Assembly (NCBI GenBank): GCA_002710685.1
Contig: PALD01000066.1
Span: forward strand, 186,001 to 250,000
From: Cytophagaceae bacterium
GTDB lineage: Bacteria; Bacteroidota; Bacteroidia; Flavobacteriales; Flavobacteriaceae
DNA: 64,000 bases
Direction: 5' to 3'
Under the pieces are notes generated by a model that saw only the letters and a list, made by a program, of their open reading frames with translations, did no database searches and was not told the origin of the DNA. This document shows, piece by piece, positions 1 through 6,856 of the stretch. How positions within the stretch are numbered: the first letter of the stretch is position 1; each line of letters starts with the position of its first letter. Both the position numbers and the translations under genes were made by a program.

Positions 1-316
1 TAAGATACGCTTTGAGGGAGAACCGGGAACCAACCCTGAAGAATTGATAGGAGCAGCACATGCGGGATGCTACACCATGCAGCTAAGCGCTTTTATCACA
101 GAAGAAGGTTTTACGCCAAATGCCCTGGATACCAGCGCAGATGTGCATTTTGAAGATGGAGCAATAACCCGTGTGACCCTCAAGGTTACAGGAGATATAG
201 AGGGTATGGAAGAAGATAAGTTTATCACCCTTGCCGAAAAGGCCAAGAAAGAATGTCCCATTTCAAAATCCCTCAACCCCAATATTGATATACAGCTTGA
301 AGCTAGCCTAAAGTAG
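1..316 (+). CDS. OsmC/Ohr family peroxidase-like protein, 5' end outside window
   Basis: The reading frame is open from base 2, so the N-terminus lies upstream of the window. The visible part starts KIRFEGEPGTNPEELIGAAH and carries the two cysteine motifs of the OsmC/Ohr fold: HAGCYTMQLS, where the Cys follows AAHAG, and CPISKSL near the C-terminus. In characterised family members these two thiols reduce organic hydroperoxides in the cytoplasm. The C-terminal half matches the usual beta-sheet and long-helix pattern of a ~140-aa OsmC protein, so about 35 residues are probably missing. A stem-loop follows the stop codon. OsmC versus Ohr cannot be decided without the N-terminus. Confidence 0.88.
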   Translation, partial: KIRFEGEPGTNPEELIGAAHAGCYTMQLSAFITEEGFTPNALDTSADVHFEDGAITRVTLKVTGDIEGMEEDKFITLAEKAKKECPISKSLNPNIDIQLEASLK

Positions 317-339
317 TTAAAGCCTATTTTATACCATTC

Positions 340-367
340 AAAGCGTCCTCATGGGGCGCTTTTTTTT
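340..367 (+). terminator. Intrinsic terminator after OsmC gene
   Basis: AGCGTCC / GGGCGCT stem (one G-T pair) with a five-base loop, followed by a run of T. It lies 24 bases past the OsmC stop. Confidence 0.75.
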
Positions 368-452
368 ATGCAGGACAAAATGTTGACCCATTATGTGTTG
401 TTTTGGGTATCGTTTTCATGTCAAAAGGGCAAGCAGTAGAGGTCCTTAAGGC

Positions 453-468
453 TTTGGCTAAAGCCAAA
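453..468. repeat. TTTGGCT-AGCCAAA dyad in the OsmC-csp gap
   Basis: Seven-base perfect inverted arms separated by AA. Similar dyads occur at 4892, 23045, 42911 and 57888, each close to the 3' end of a plus-strand gene. The rest of the 368-662 gap shows no convincing gene. It is AT-rich and presumably holds the promoter and leader of the cold-shock gene. A CACCTTTG sequence at 618 differs at one position from the Bacteroidota -7 element TAnnTTTG, but I see no matching -33 TTG. Confidence 0.5.
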
Positions 469-662
469 ATCCAGTAGCAAATGAAATTCATCAAGAGTAA
501 AACCTTAGAAAATGATAATCAAACGGCTGTTCTCTAAGATATTGACAATAAAAACAGTGCAAATAAATTAATTTAAAAATAATCATATTAATTCACTAAA
601 AATCAAAATAATAACCCCACCTTTGCATTTCAAATATTATTTTAAAATTTAATTACATTACA

Positions 663-854
663 ATGAGTAAAGGAACAGTAAAATTCTTCAATGACACCAA
701 AGGTTATGGATTTATCACTGAAGAAGGTGCTAACAAAGATCACTTTGTTCACATTTCTGGATTAATCGACGAAATTCGTGAAGGCGATGAAGTTGAGTTT
801 GATCTTAAAGAAGGGAACAGAGGTTTGAACGCAGTGAACGTAAAAGTTATCTAA
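663..854 (+). CDS. Cold-shock protein, CspA family
   Basis: 63-aa single cold-shock domain, the usual length for CspA-type RNA chaperones, which bind single-stranded RNA and melt secondary structure. The start MSKGTVKFFNDTKGYGFI holds the RNP1-type KGYGFI motif. RNP2 is present as HFVHI, a slight variant of VFVHF. The ATG at 663 is preceded by a very AT-rich leader and no Shine-Dalgarno sequence, as expected in Bacteroidota. A strong terminator follows, so the gene is monocistronic. The long upstream gap could hold a temperature-responsive leader, but nothing visible proves it. Confidence 0.95.
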   Translation: MSKGTVKFFNDTKGYGFITEEGANKDHFVHISGLIDEIREGDEVEFDLKEGNRGLNAVNVKVI

Positions 855-876
855 TCATATACTTTATAGTTTAGTG

Positions 877-909
877 AAAGCCCACTTGCCAAGCAGGTGG
901 GCTTTTTTC
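877..909 (+). terminator. Intrinsic terminator of the cold-shock gene
   Basis: GCCCACTTGC / GCAGGTGGGC stem (one wobble pair) with a CAA loop, flanked by AAA and TTTTTT. Confidence 0.88.
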
Positions 910-934
910 GTTCTAGGCAATTTCTGCAAAAGAA

Positions 935-967
935 AAATCCCCATGTACTTCATGTACATGGGGATTT
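935..967 (-). terminator. Perfect 14-bp hairpin, terminator of the YtxH-like gene
   Basis: Arms AAATCCCCATGTAC and GTACATGGGGATTT are perfect complements with a five-base loop. Read on the minus strand, the stem is followed by TTTTTCTTTT, so it terminates the minus-strand gene that stops at 989. It may also back up the csp terminator. Confidence 0.8.
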
Positions 968-988
968 CCTTTTGTGTGATAAGACTAC

Positions 989-1261
989 TTATGCAGTGGC
1001 CTTCTCTATTTTTTCCTGTGCGTCCTTCTCAAGACCCTTTGCCTGGTGCTTGATTTTAGACTCTAGTTCATTATAGGTTTCCTTCACTTTTTGACCGGCC
1101 TCGCCCAGTTTTTCCTTAAAGGCATCCTTTTTTTCTTGAGGTATGCGCTTATAACCAAAGAAAGCCAGTACTCCCAGACCTATACCTGCCAGTGCAAGTA
1201 ATCCTGTCCCTTTATTGTCCTTGATTGTATCTACTACAGTTTTGCTAAGTTGCTTTTTCAT
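989..1261 (-). CDS. YtxH-like small membrane-anchored helical protein
   Basis: The chosen start is the ATG at 1261, giving 90 aa (MKKQLSKTVVDTIKDNKGTG...). A longer start at 1294 would only add a poly-Lys/Asn leader. One hydrophobic segment (LLALAGIGLGVLAFFGYKR, about residues 19-38) is followed by a charged, Lys/Glu-rich amphipathic helix to the C-terminus. This topology is typical of YtxH-domain or general-stress envelope proteins. No catalytic motif is present. It is a stand-alone gene with its own terminator. Family assignment is by overall architecture only. Confidence 0.75.
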   Translation of the reverse strand: MKKQLSKTVVDTIKDNKGTGLLALAGIGLGVLAFFGYKRIPQEKKDAFKEKLGEAGQKVKETYNELESKIKHQAKGLEKDAQEKIEKATA

Positions 1262-1444
1262 GATATGTTTTTTGTTATTGATACTAAGGTACATAACTAG
1301 TCATGCAATTATGTTAGAATTATGTGATTTGGCAATTATTTAATAAAATGGGTGCTTAAGGGGATAGAAAATATGGGTCAAGCCCAAAACCATAACTGCA
1401 CCATATAGCGGCTATGCTGTCGTCAATACTTCAGTTAAGAAAAA

Positions 1445-3286
1445 TCAATCGCGGTAGCCCTCTGCCTGAAGGTCAAAGAGCTGTGCATACAGCTGGTCAT
1501 TTTTCATGAGTTCGTGGTGTGTGCCATGCTCAACGATTTTACCATGCTCCAGGACAAGGATACGGTCTGCCATGCGCACGGTGGAGAAACGGTGTGATAT
1601 GATGATACTGGTACGGCCTTCTGTTAAGCCCATAAACCGTTGAAACACCTCATATTCAGCCTGTGCATCCAGGGCAGAGGTGGGTTCATCAAGGATGACC
1701 ACGGGCGACTGTGACATATAGGCTCGGGCGATGGCAATCTTTTGCCATTGACCGCCAGAAAGCTCTGTGCCTTTTCTAAACCGCTTGCCCAGTTCCTGGT
1801 CATAGCCTTTTTTAAGGGACTCTATTACTTCATCGGCCAAGCTAAGGGTAGCGGCTTCCTTGATCTTGTCCAGGTTATCGGCTTCCTTGATGTTGCCTAC
1901 CGCAATATTTACTTTTGCCGTAAGGTAATACCTCACAAAATCCTGAAATATGGCGCCAAACAACTGCTGGTACGCAGCCTTGTCGAAATGGCGTATATCC
2001 ACGCCGTCCAGGAGTATCCTGCCTGCCGTGGGCTCATAAAAACGCAACAATAATTTGATGAGGGTGGTCTTGCCAGAGCCGTTTTTGCCCACCAGCGCAA
2101 GTTTTTCTCCCTTGTGCAGGGTAAAAGATATCTTATCAAAGATCTTCTTTTTGGTATTGGGGTACTTAAAGGACACGTCCACAAATTCAAACCCGTGCTT
2201 TATCTCCTGGGGCAGGGGGTAAAGTTCAAAGCCGGTGTCGTTATCAAACTCCATATCAATAAACTCAAAGTAGTCCTTGAGGTATAGGGCGCTCTCATTG
2301 ATGCTGGTAAAGCGCGAGAAAATGGTCTCGATCTGCTTGCGCAGCTTGTTGAAGGAACCCGCCAAAAACGTGAGTTCGCCTATCGTGATGGCGACCACCA
2401 CGGCCTTCATGATGATAAATACATACGCGCCATAATACGCCATGTCACTTATGATGTGAAAAAGTGCGCCCAGATAGGTACTTTTGATGGCAAGTTTTTT
2501 AGTCTCCAGGTAAAACTTATCGGCCACTTTTGTAAAGGAGTCGCTGATAAAATCTGCCAGGCCAAAGAGCTTTACCTCCTTTGCCGTGATATCACTGGCG
2601 CCCAGCATGCGCATATAATCCAGTTCGCGGCGTTCTGGGGTCATGCGGCTTTGCAGGGCATAATTTTCCTTGCTAAATTTCATTTCGTTGACAAACGAGG
2701 GAATCACCGAGAGGATCACCAGGATGATGAGGATGGGGTAAAAGTAGAACAGTGCGACAATAAGGGAGACAATGGTGATGATGTCCTGCACTTGCGAGAG
2801 CACGCTAGAGAGCAGTGCCACACGGCTGGTGGTCTGCCGACGGGCTCGCTCCAGCTTGTCGTAAAACTCAGAGTCTTCCAGGTCTGCAATTTCCACACGG
2901 GCGGTCTTTTGTATCAATTCAACTGAGCTGGCATTACCATAAAGGGCGCCCATCAGGTTATCTGTGAGCGTGATGAGCCGGCTGAATATATCGCCCAGGA
3001 TCACAAGACCTATCTCTATGCCTATCAACATGAACAGGCGTTCATAAGTTACCGTGGTGGCCTGGGTAAGGTTGATGACCTCGTCTATAATCTCCTTGCC
3101 CACCCATAAGAGGATTACAGGAAAGGCCGCGTTGACAAGGCGCAGGGCAACATTGGCCATAAAATATGACGGACTGCTACGGTACACCAGGCTAAAGAAA
3201 CGGGGCAGGTACCTGAGGGATATAAAGGAGTGTACCCATTTTTGAAAAGCGTTCTTGGGCTTTTCTTGTGTATCATCTTTTTTCAT
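1445..3286 (-). CDS. ABC exporter, fused permease-ATPase
   Basis: 613 aa with an N-terminal type I exporter membrane domain of about six hydrophobic segments and a C-terminal nucleotide-binding domain. Visible motifs are Walker A LVGKNGSGKTT (around residue 396), signature LSGGQ (~506), Walker B VVILDEPTSALD (~530) and H-loop IIISHR (~562). Proteins of this layout work as homodimers or heterodimers that export lipids, peptides or drugs from the inner leaflet. No peptidase C39 domain or substrate gene lies nearby, so the cargo is unknown. It is transcribed alone, and its 3' end faces the YtxH gene in the same direction with a 183-bp gap. Confidence 0.93.
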   Translation of the reverse strand: MKKDDTQEKPKNAFQKWVHSFISLRYLPRFFSLVYRSSPSYFMANVALRLVNAAFPVILLWVGKEIIDEVINLTQATTVTYERLFMLIGIEIGLVILGDIFSRLITLTDNLMGALYGNASSVELIQKTARVEIADLEDSEFYDKLERARRQTTSRVALLSSVLSQVQDIITIVSLIVALFYFYPILIILVILSVIPSFVNEMKFSKENYALQSRMTPERRELDYMRMLGASDITAKEVKLFGLADFISDSFTKVADKFYLETKKLAIKSTYLGALFHIISDMAYYGAYVFIIMKAVVVAITIGELTFLAGSFNKLRKQIETIFSRFTSINESALYLKDYFEFIDMEFDNDTGFELYPLPQEIKHGFEFVDVSFKYPNTKKKIFDKISFTLHKGEKLALVGKNGSGKTTLIKLLLRFYEPTAGRILLDGVDIRHFDKAAYQQLFGAIFQDFVRYYLTAKVNIAVGNIKEADNLDKIKEAATLSLADEVIESLKKGYDQELGKRFRKGTELSGGQWQKIAIARAYMSQSPVVILDEPTSALDAQAEYEVFQRFMGLTEGRTSIIISHRFSTVRMADRILVLEHGKIVEHGTHHELMKNDQLYAQLFDLQAEGYRD

Positions 3287-3443
3287 TCTGGGTATTAGTG
3301 GGGCAATGTCCCTAATACTTACAAGGAGCGATGTTTAGCTTACGCCAAAATCAAGAAGAAAGCAGCATTGGTAAGAAAAACCACTGTTTTTGCCCAAAAG
3401 CGAAGCCAATGGGGCTACATCCATTCATTTGAATATGGGTCAA

Positions 3444-3459
3444 TTTTGCTATAGCAAAA
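3444..3459. repeat. 16-bp perfect palindrome TTTTGCTATAGCAAAA
   Basis: Self-complementary 16-mer just upstream of the SDR/AraC remnant, possibly an operator of the lost gene. The 3287-3468 gap contains no other feature I can support. Confidence 0.4.
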
Positions 3460-3468
3460 AGAAATAGC

Positions 3469-3603
3469 ATGAAAACCATTGAAGATAAAGGTATTGTGAT
3501 CACGGGAGCGGGTAGTGGTATAGGCAAGGCCATTGCCTTCAGTAAGTTGTTCAGGAAGAAAACTAACGTATCGCCGTTGGAGTACAGAAAATCCTTTAAT
3601 TGA
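3469..3603 (+). pseudogene. SDR N-terminus joined in frame to an AraC-family C-terminus (deletion remnant)
   Basis: A 44-codon open frame starts ATG at 3469. Residues 1-23 read MKTIEDKGIVITGAGSGIGK plus AIA, the Rossmann TGxxxGIG nucleotide-binding start of a short-chain dehydrogenase. From residue 24 the frame reads FSKLFRKKTNVSPLEYRK and ends SFN-stop. That is the classic last helix of an AraC/XylS DNA-binding domain (consensus FS-LFK---G-SP--YR). The middle of both proteins is missing. The simplest explanation is one deletion that fused the beginning of an SDR gene to the end of a co-oriented AraC regulator gene. A 44-aa product would have neither a complete enzyme nor a complete regulator fold. 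From 3604 to 3725 nothing else is visible. Confidence 0.72.
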
Positions 3604-3725
3604 AATCAAATAAGCCCTTTTATAAAAATTATCTTGAGCCCAAAACAAAACCGTGTACCTAAACGTTCAATGTATCGGGAGGATACAGGATTGCGGAAAA
3701 ACTTAAATAACCAACAGCCAAAACC

Positions 3726-4736
3726 ATGAAACCAGGGCAAACTATATGGGCCATGCTCATCCTAATTGTTGTTGCATGTACAGGATTTACTTCTTGCAGC
3801 GATGAGGGGGAGGATGAAGCCCCAACACCCACAAACATCAACTACCGGCAGGAGATGCGCACCCTTGTACAGGATATAAGCGCCTATGCCAAGGGAATAA
3901 ACCCGGCGTTTGCGGTTATCCCACAAAACGGGGCAGAGCTGGTAAGCAGTTCTGGTGATGATACCGGACCACCGGAAATGACCTACATTCATGCCATTGA
4001 TGCCATGGGGCAAGAAGACCTGTATTATGGTTATGATAGGGACGACGAGGCCACGGCAGGTGAGGATGTTGAATGGTTACGCAGCTTTCTCGATATGGCA
4101 AAAAACAACGGCACTGTCAAGATCATGGTTACCGACTATTGTTCTACCCCTTCAAAAATGGAGGATTCCTATATAAAAAACAATGCCAGTGGCTATATCT
4201 CTTTTGCAGCAAGCCATAGGGAGCTAGATAATGTACCCACGTACCCTGCACCGGTCTATAATGAAAACAATGCCGTGGTCACAAGCGTGCAGGATGCCAA
4301 AAACTTTCTATACCTATTGGCCCCTGATAATGAATCCCCCACGAGCCAGGAGTTTGTCAACGCCGTAAAAAACACCAATTATGACTGCATCATCATGGAC
4401 TATTTTTACAATGGGGAAACATTTACAGCTACCCAACTGGATGAATTGAGGCACAAGGCAAATGGGGGCAAACGCTTGTTGATCTCTTACATGAGTATTG
4501 GTGAAGCAGAAGATTACCGCTATTACTGGCAACCCAGTTGGGCAACTGGCCACCCAGCGTTCCTGGGGAGTGAAAACCCCAACTGGCCGGGAAATTTTTA
4601 TGTGGCCTACTGGCAACCAGAATGGAAGGATATCATCTACGGCAATGACGACTCCTACTTAAAAAAAATCCTGGATGCGGGTTTTGACGGGGTGTACCTC
4701 GACATTATCGATGCCTATGAACGGTATGAGCACTAG
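3726..4736 (+). CDS. GH114/TM1410-type glycosidase-like lipoprotein
   Basis: 336 aa. The N-terminus MKPGQTIWAMLILIVVACTGFTSCSDEGEDE is a lipoprotein signal ending in a SC lipobox with an acidic linker. The C-terminal half has hallmarks of the TM1410/MJ1477 and GH114 TIM-barrel group: KRLLISYMSIGEAEDYR (around 250-267) and DAGFDGVYLDIIDAYERYEH at the end. Characterised GH114 members cleave alpha-1,4-polygalactosamine. Many relatives are uncharacterised. The N-terminal part (residues 40-190) also fits this fold. It is convergent with the sulfatase gene and probably cell-surface exposed. The exact substrate is not predictable. Confidence 0.82.
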   Translation: MKPGQTIWAMLILIVVACTGFTSCSDEGEDEAPTPTNINYRQEMRTLVQDISAYAKGINPAFAVIPQNGAELVSSSGDDTGPPEMTYIHAIDAMGQEDLYYGYDRDDEATAGEDVEWLRSFLDMAKNNGTVKIMVTDYCSTPSKMEDSYIKNNASGYISFAASHRELDNVPTYPAPVYNENNAVVTSVQDAKNFLYLLAPDNESPTSQEFVNAVKNTNYDCIIMDYFYNGETFTATQLDELRHKANGGKRLLISYMSIGEAEDYRYYWQPSWATGHPAFLGSENPNWPGNFYVAYWQPEWKDIIYGNDDSYLKKILDAGFDGVYLDIIDAYERYEH

Positions 4737-4891
4737 CCACCCAGGCATGGTTTTAAATAACCGCTTTAATATTTACACCATGCCTCAGCGGGCTGGGGTG
4801 CCATATTCCCCTCCGCCTATTTTGCCGATAGCAGAATTCCCTGTAGAGAACCCTAATCTGTTTTTAGGATCACAATCCAGGCACGGCATTC

Positions 4892-4908
4892 TTTGGCTTT
4901 AAGCCAAA
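4892..4908. repeat. TTTGGCTT-AAGCCAAA dyad between convergent genes
   Basis: Eight-base arms around a single T, placed between the stops of the GH114-type gene (4736) and the sulfatase (4920). It may act as a bidirectional 3'-end hairpin. No gene is visible in 4737-4919. Confidence 0.55.
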
Positions 4909-4919
4909 AAAAGAAGACC

Positions 4920-6359
4920 CTACTTGCTTTTTCCATCTCCGGGACTCCCTATCTGGGGCATGGTTTTATACCAGTCCGTGACGGTTTTTACCATGGTGGT
5001 CACCCGGTCCTTGTTTTTTGCTGCGATGTTTTCCTGCTCCTCGGGATCTGTGGCAATGTTGTACAGTTCTGGCCTGCCGCCGTCATAGTCACAAAGCAGT
5101 TTATAATCTCCCTCGCGCATGGCGAGGTCGGGGAGGGGCTTGTCAAAATCTTTATAGTTCTTGCGGTCTGGTGGCCTGCTGTAAAAAATGGGGGACTGCC
5201 TGGAAGCCGTGTCATTGCCCAGTAGGGTAGATAATACATCTTCACCATCTGTCAACTCGTTTTTTGCCAATCCGGTGCCCGTAAAGTCCAGGATTGAAGG
5301 TTTAAGGTCAATGGCCGAAAAGTGTGTCTCCCGGTTACGGGTGCCCACCGCATCCTTATTTAAAAATCCGGGGCCCCACACGATCAGGGAAGAACGTATG
5401 CCGCCCTCATAGAGATGGCCTTTAAAGCCACGCAGGTCACCAGAGGTCCCCGCGCCAGGTTCTGGCCCATTATCTGAACAGAAAACGATAAGGGTATTGT
5501 CGCGCAGCTCTGCACTGGAGTTTACAAATTTAAACAGTTTACCGAACTGTTTATCCATTTCCTCAAGCACGGCGAGGTAGAGGGCACGCTTGCCATCTTC
5601 CTTGGTAAGGCCATAGTCTTCAAACGGCGGCCAGAAGGGGCTGTGCACGTCATCTGGCCATACGTTGACATAAAAGGGTTTGCCGTCTTTTTGGGCCTGA
5701 CCCATAAAATCTATTGCTGCATCCACAAATCCCGTGGTGATTTCTGAGCGCTGCATCCATTGATAGCCTGCTCCTAGCCGCTCTGCATCTTCCCAGATCT
5801 TGCCCACATGGCCATCAGCATCCTTGGTCAAGGGCAGTAGCTTGGGCCCGATGCCCTCAAAATTAGTAAGGGATTTATCAAAGCCATAGGTCGTGATATG
5901 CGGTGCTTCTTCAACATCGCGCTGGCCGCCCATGTGCCATTTGCCAAAATGCCCCGTGGCGTAGCCCGCACGGTGCAGGTCGCGTGCCAGCATGGGTGCG
6001 GCGGTGTCCAGCCATTGCGCCATACCGCGCTTTTCATTATCCCTCCTGTTGGAGAGGTATGAGGTGATGTTCCACCGTTGCGGGTAGGTTCCCGTGGAGA
6101 TGGCCACGCGCGATGGGGAGCAGATGGGGGCATTTACATAAAACTGCTCAAAGGCTATACCTTGTGCGGCAAGCCTGTCAACATTGGGCGTCTGGGCTTC
6201 TGTGTTGCCAAAGTTTGATAAATCTGACCAGCCCATATCATCAATAAATACCAGGATGACATTGGGTTTTTTTTGGGGTACTTGATTTTCTTTTTTCTTG
6301 CTGGCACAACTGCTTAACATGAGTATAAGGGCAAGACCGGCAATGTGAACTTTTTTCAT
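4920..6359 (-). CDS. Family S1 formylglycine sulfatase, lipoprotein
   Basis: 479 aa. The signal MKKVHIAGLALILMLSSCAS ends in a lipobox (Cys18). PNVILVFIDDMGWSD holds the calcium-binding Asp pair at 40-41. CSPSR begins at Cys80 and is the C-x-P-S-R motif oxidised to formylglycine by an anaerobic or aerobic maturase encoded elsewhere. Also visible are HFGKWHMGG and CSDNGPEPG, matching the substrate-site Lys/His and metal Asn of arylsulfatase-like enzymes. In marine flavobacteria such enzymes desulfate algal polysaccharides in the periplasm or on the cell surface. The S1 subfamily and sugar cannot be told from motifs alone. The gene borders the accessory island, which begins about 210 bp upstream of its start. 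Confidence 0.93.
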   Translation of the reverse strand: MKKVHIAGLALILMLSSCASKKKENQVPQKKPNVILVFIDDMGWSDLSNFGNTEAQTPNVDRLAAQGIAFEQFYVNAPICSPSRVAISTGTYPQRWNITSYLSNRRDNEKRGMAQWLDTAAPMLARDLHRAGYATGHFGKWHMGGQRDVEEAPHITTYGFDKSLTNFEGIGPKLLPLTKDADGHVGKIWEDAERLGAGYQWMQRSEITTGFVDAAIDFMGQAQKDGKPFYVNVWPDDVHSPFWPPFEDYGLTKEDGKRALYLAVLEEMDKQFGKLFKFVNSSAELRDNTLIVFCSDNGPEPGAGTSGDLRGFKGHLYEGGIRSSLIVWGPGFLNKDAVGTRNRETHFSAIDLKPSILDFTGTGLAKNELTDGEDVLSTLLGNDTASRQSPIFYSRPPDRKNYKDFDKPLPDLAMREGDYKLLCDYDGGRPELYNIATDPEEQENIAAKNKDRVTTMVKTVTDWYKTMPQIGSPGDGKSK

Positions 6360-6572
6360 AAGGAATATGATATTATGTAAATGCGGGCTAAAAATAAGCC
6401 TTGAAAATGAATAAACAACGATTTCGTAAGAATAAATGTAAAAAATACATTTGTAGATGGATGTAAAGGATAAGCTTTGAGGTTCAGCTAGCGAACTGCT
6501 ATAGCTGCAACTATGTTAAAGCAGCCCGAAATTCTATCTGCCAATGCACTATGCTTATCTTATACTTATAGT

Positions 6573-6714
6573 GTTATTTAACTTGAGCTTTGGTTAAAAG
6601 CGAAAGTTCGTACTTCACTTTCTGAAAAATTTATTCTAAATCTCTTTAAGAAAGTAATGGAACACTTTTTATGCGACGACGTAGGAGGAAAGCATAATGT
6701 GTGTGGAGTGGAAT
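6573..6714 (+). repeat. L1: left-end block of the Gabija cassette
   Basis: This block is repeated at 13017-13163 (L2), also upstream of a defence-type gene in the same orientation. Both copies begin GTTAT[T/G]TAACTTGAGCTTTGG and then differ moderately. They become nearly identical again over roughly 60 bp from about 6657 to 6711, including GCGACGACGTAGGAGG and GCATAATGTGTGTGGA. The first 35 bases can fold as AACTT-GA-GCTTT / AAAGC-GA-AAGTT, with opposing GA pairs. An ATG in GCATAATG after AGGAGG opens a tiny frame (8 codons here, 4 in L2). No longer conserved protein is encoded. Just downstream, an ATTACG/CGTAAT dyad lies at 6734-6751. The rest of 6360-6856 shows no gene. Confidence 0.8.
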
Positions 6715-6856
6715 TGTACATAACTTGTTGAAAATTACGAAAAACCGTAATCAAATAATTGTTAATTTTTGGTATTTTTAAACTCTCCCTTATTATAAGC
6801 AAATATTCTATTCCAAGTTTTCATCCATAAAAGGCAACTTTTTAATTAAAATTTAT

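Noticed and set aside
6695-6720. Resemblance of GTGTGTGGAATTGT near L1 to the lac operator/promoter region
   Set aside because: Only the L1 copy reads on as GTGGAATTGT. L2 differs after GGAATG, and no symmetric operator is present.
6578-6802. A 74-codon minus-strand frame covering L1
   Set aside because: L2 does not preserve this frame, and the conserved core is explained better as a nucleic-acid element.
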